DNA of 64,000 nt, from positions 53,660-117,659 of the forward strand of contig RPFO01000252.1 of the NCBI GenBank assembly GCA_009746045.1, given 5' to 3'. Of this stretch, positions 62,024 to 64,000 are shown piece by piece. The notes beneath the pieces were generated by a model, which did no database searches, was not told the DNA's origin, and worked only from the letters and a program-made list of their open reading frames with translations. The stretch's first letter is position 1. Every line of letters begins with the position of its first letter. This stretch comes from Mesostigma viride (Eukaryota; Streptophyta; Mesostigmatophyceae; Mesostigmatales; Mesostigmataceae). The position numbers were made by a program, and so were the translations under genes.

Positions 62024-64000
62024 ACTTTTCTTGCCTCTGACTCATCGGAGGGAATGGGAACGCATCGGATACGAAAGTGTCCAAGAGGTGTGGGCAAACA
62101 GGACTCATACAATGTGAGAGATTTGGGATGCCCATTGCAGTGAGAGTGCACGTGCGATGATCATAAGGAAGACGAACTATGAGGAAGGGGGAGGTGCTCA
62201 GGGTGAAGTGGGGGGGGGTTTAACGGACGACGATACGGGAAAAATATGGGTTATTCACTTCTTCCTTCATTCCTAGAGTCTGCCTAGAAAAAATGAAAAT
62301 GTTAAGTCATAACTTGTTAATATGTTATATTAATGTTTAATGTTACTTTTATAACGTATCATTTTCTCCTCGAGAAGGTGGAGTAGAAATTCAAAAGGAA
62401 AGGACGACATCACTACAAATGGAAGATCTTCCACTTTACATCAAAAAAATAGTCGAGGATTACTGCTCGCTCCGAACGACCTCCGGGCCGAGCGGATACC
62501 GGGGGACAGTGTCAAAGGTCTGGATTTCGACATAATCGCACATGGAATAGATAAGTTATGCATTGTGCTTCGACATGCCGCTTGGGGGCGTTCTTCGCCA
62601 ATTTAACCTCGGGTATAATAACAATACAAAAAAAAATTCAAAACCTTTGGATTTTATTCCGGGCGGTATGTTATCGTAACTTTCGCAGATTCCGTTCGGA
62701 CGGAAAGGACGCCATCGCAGTCACCTCTGGAGAGGATGCAACGACTTCAACACACCACTGCCAGGTCATCAAGGTGCTGCATAGGGCGCGGCGCAAGTGT
62801 ATGGTTCACTTGGGCAAAAAACCGTCTCGCTTTACTGTTTGCGAACACGAAGAACATTCTCGGCACATCGAAATAGCCCTCAGTCGCGACTTTGAATGCG
62901 CGCCTCGACCTGGGATTGGCGGGGACCTGCGACTTCGGCCAACAGGAATCGAGAGGTCGGGGTGTATTTATTCCCAGGAGACGAGACTCCTGGGAAGATG
63001 ATATCAAAGGGGGACTCCGCGGACCAGTGCGGACTTGGCAAAGGAGCACTTGCCGCGGCCAAGAAAATTGGGTAGCTAGTGCTTTTTGGAGGAAAACCTT
63101 TGCGGGACTCCGACACGGATTAGCACTTTACGGGCGTATTGTTTGGCACTCGCGACATTCGGATCATCAAGAAGGTTTTCGCTGGAACAAAACAAGCGAT
63201 GGTAATCCGCGTGAAGCATCGGAAGGACAAGATTCTCTTGGCAAGTATTTGGGAAAGTGCCCAAAGACGAGAGGTCGAAAGCTATCCTCGACAACCGCAA
63301 AAGGAGCAAAGTTTGGCCGCCAAAGAAGAGATGTTCTCGTTCGATGAAAGCGCGAAAAGGTTTCGAAGGGTCTCGATGTTGTGCAAACTGCAGAGAGGGA
63401 AGATCGCGGGACCAGTCTATTTAGATATGAGTTGCGCCCGGCGTTCTCTGGGTTGAATCCCCCTCTACAACACATAAATTTCTGGACTTCGTATGTAGTG
63501 AAAATGTACGAGTGATTGCCATTCTTTGGTGATAAATGGTGTTAGGAGTTCGCCCCAGGCTTTCTTTGTTGCCTTTTCTCAATTTTAAGCTCGCATAAAT
63601 AGATGAAGATGACTATAAATGCAGTTTTTTTTTAATAATATAAACTATTCGGGCAGTAGTTCTGGTTTAGCAGATGTCGTCTGGACGGTCGACATAAGGG
63701 ACGTCCTATCTAGACCGCTGTTTCCGGATTTGGGAAGGACCGACAAGAATGCCGGGATAGGAATGTAAACTGCTGTCAATTACCGACATGTCTGTGTGAA
63801 ACATGACTGGAAAGGACGATTTCCCGTCATTTGCCAACAATACGTGACAACAAGTGTGGAGGGGCGCAATGGCTCTTCTTGAGGATGGAGTGGACGGACC
63901 CAAAGGGCTGTAATTCGGCTGTCGGAAAGGGATGATGACAAAGAGGACGTGACATTCGCGTTAAGAGGCAGACGATAACACGCCGATGTGTGTTGGGTTC
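62024..64000. other. 5' flank of unknown gene; fragmentary coding signal
   Basis: No gene can be assigned. On the plus strand one frame is open at 62896-63072, then after two in-frame TAG codons (63073 and 63121) to 63456. It includes PGDETPGKMISKGDSADQCG and FGTRDIRIIKKVFAGTKQ. On the minus strand 62750-62910 encodes FKVATEGYFDVPRMFFVFAN, which could be an upstream exon of the minus-strand gene. The two readings compete and neither is proven. 63500-64000 shows nothing. Confidence 0.3.

Overview
This is a nuclear genome window from a repeat-rich eukaryote, most likely a green alga or other member of the green lineage. The evidence is long spliced genes with GT-AG introns, a glutaminyl-tRNA synthetase with the eukaryotic N-terminal domain, a membrane receptor-type cyclic-nucleotide phosphodiesterase, L1-type LINE fragments, an LTR retrotransposon and very large simple-sequence arrays. 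No bacterial operon, rRNA, tRNA or CRISPR array was seen. The species assignment is inference.

Layout. 1-8.05 kb is a graveyard of LINE retrotransposons that share an (AATT)n tail. It includes a LINE reverse-transcriptase pseudogene split by a 2.95-kb TTAA-flanked (piggyBac-type) DNA element, which itself carries another LINE fragment. 8.7-29.27 kb (minus strand) is one complete glutaminyl-tRNA synthetase gene that I could assemble exon by exon: 22 exons, 809 codons, every junction in phase. Its introns are filled with minisatellites, homopolymers and palindromic elements. 29.3-35.1 kb is intergenic, with a perfect 1.82-kb (TTG)n tract, another LINE fragment and G-runs. 35.1-50.07 kb (plus strand) is a 12-exon gene for a membrane protein of about 1,180 residues: transmembrane segment, extracytoplasmic domain, second transmembrane segment, long linker, and a C-terminal class I 3',5'-cyclic nucleotide phosphodiesterase domain. 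51.18-53.8 kb is a truncated LTR retrotransposon: one LTR, a primer-binding site, a viroplasmin-like ORF and a poly-Gln gag-like ORF. 54.27-62.02 kb (minus strand) is a spliced gene of about 2,110 codons that I do not recognise. It is interrupted by two frameshifts, both at poly-G runs, and several of its introns share a GC-rich motif. 62.02-64 kb holds only fragmentary coding signal.

The most unusual observation is a recurring structural theme. In at least six introns of the synthetase gene, one of the phosphodiesterase gene and one of the unknown gene, the exon-intron junction itself (splice donor or acceptor plus some exon bases) has been tandemly reiterated into the intron. This leaves arrays of decoy splice sites next to the true one. 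The two recognised genes are functionally unrelated housekeeping and signalling genes; nothing suggests they work together.
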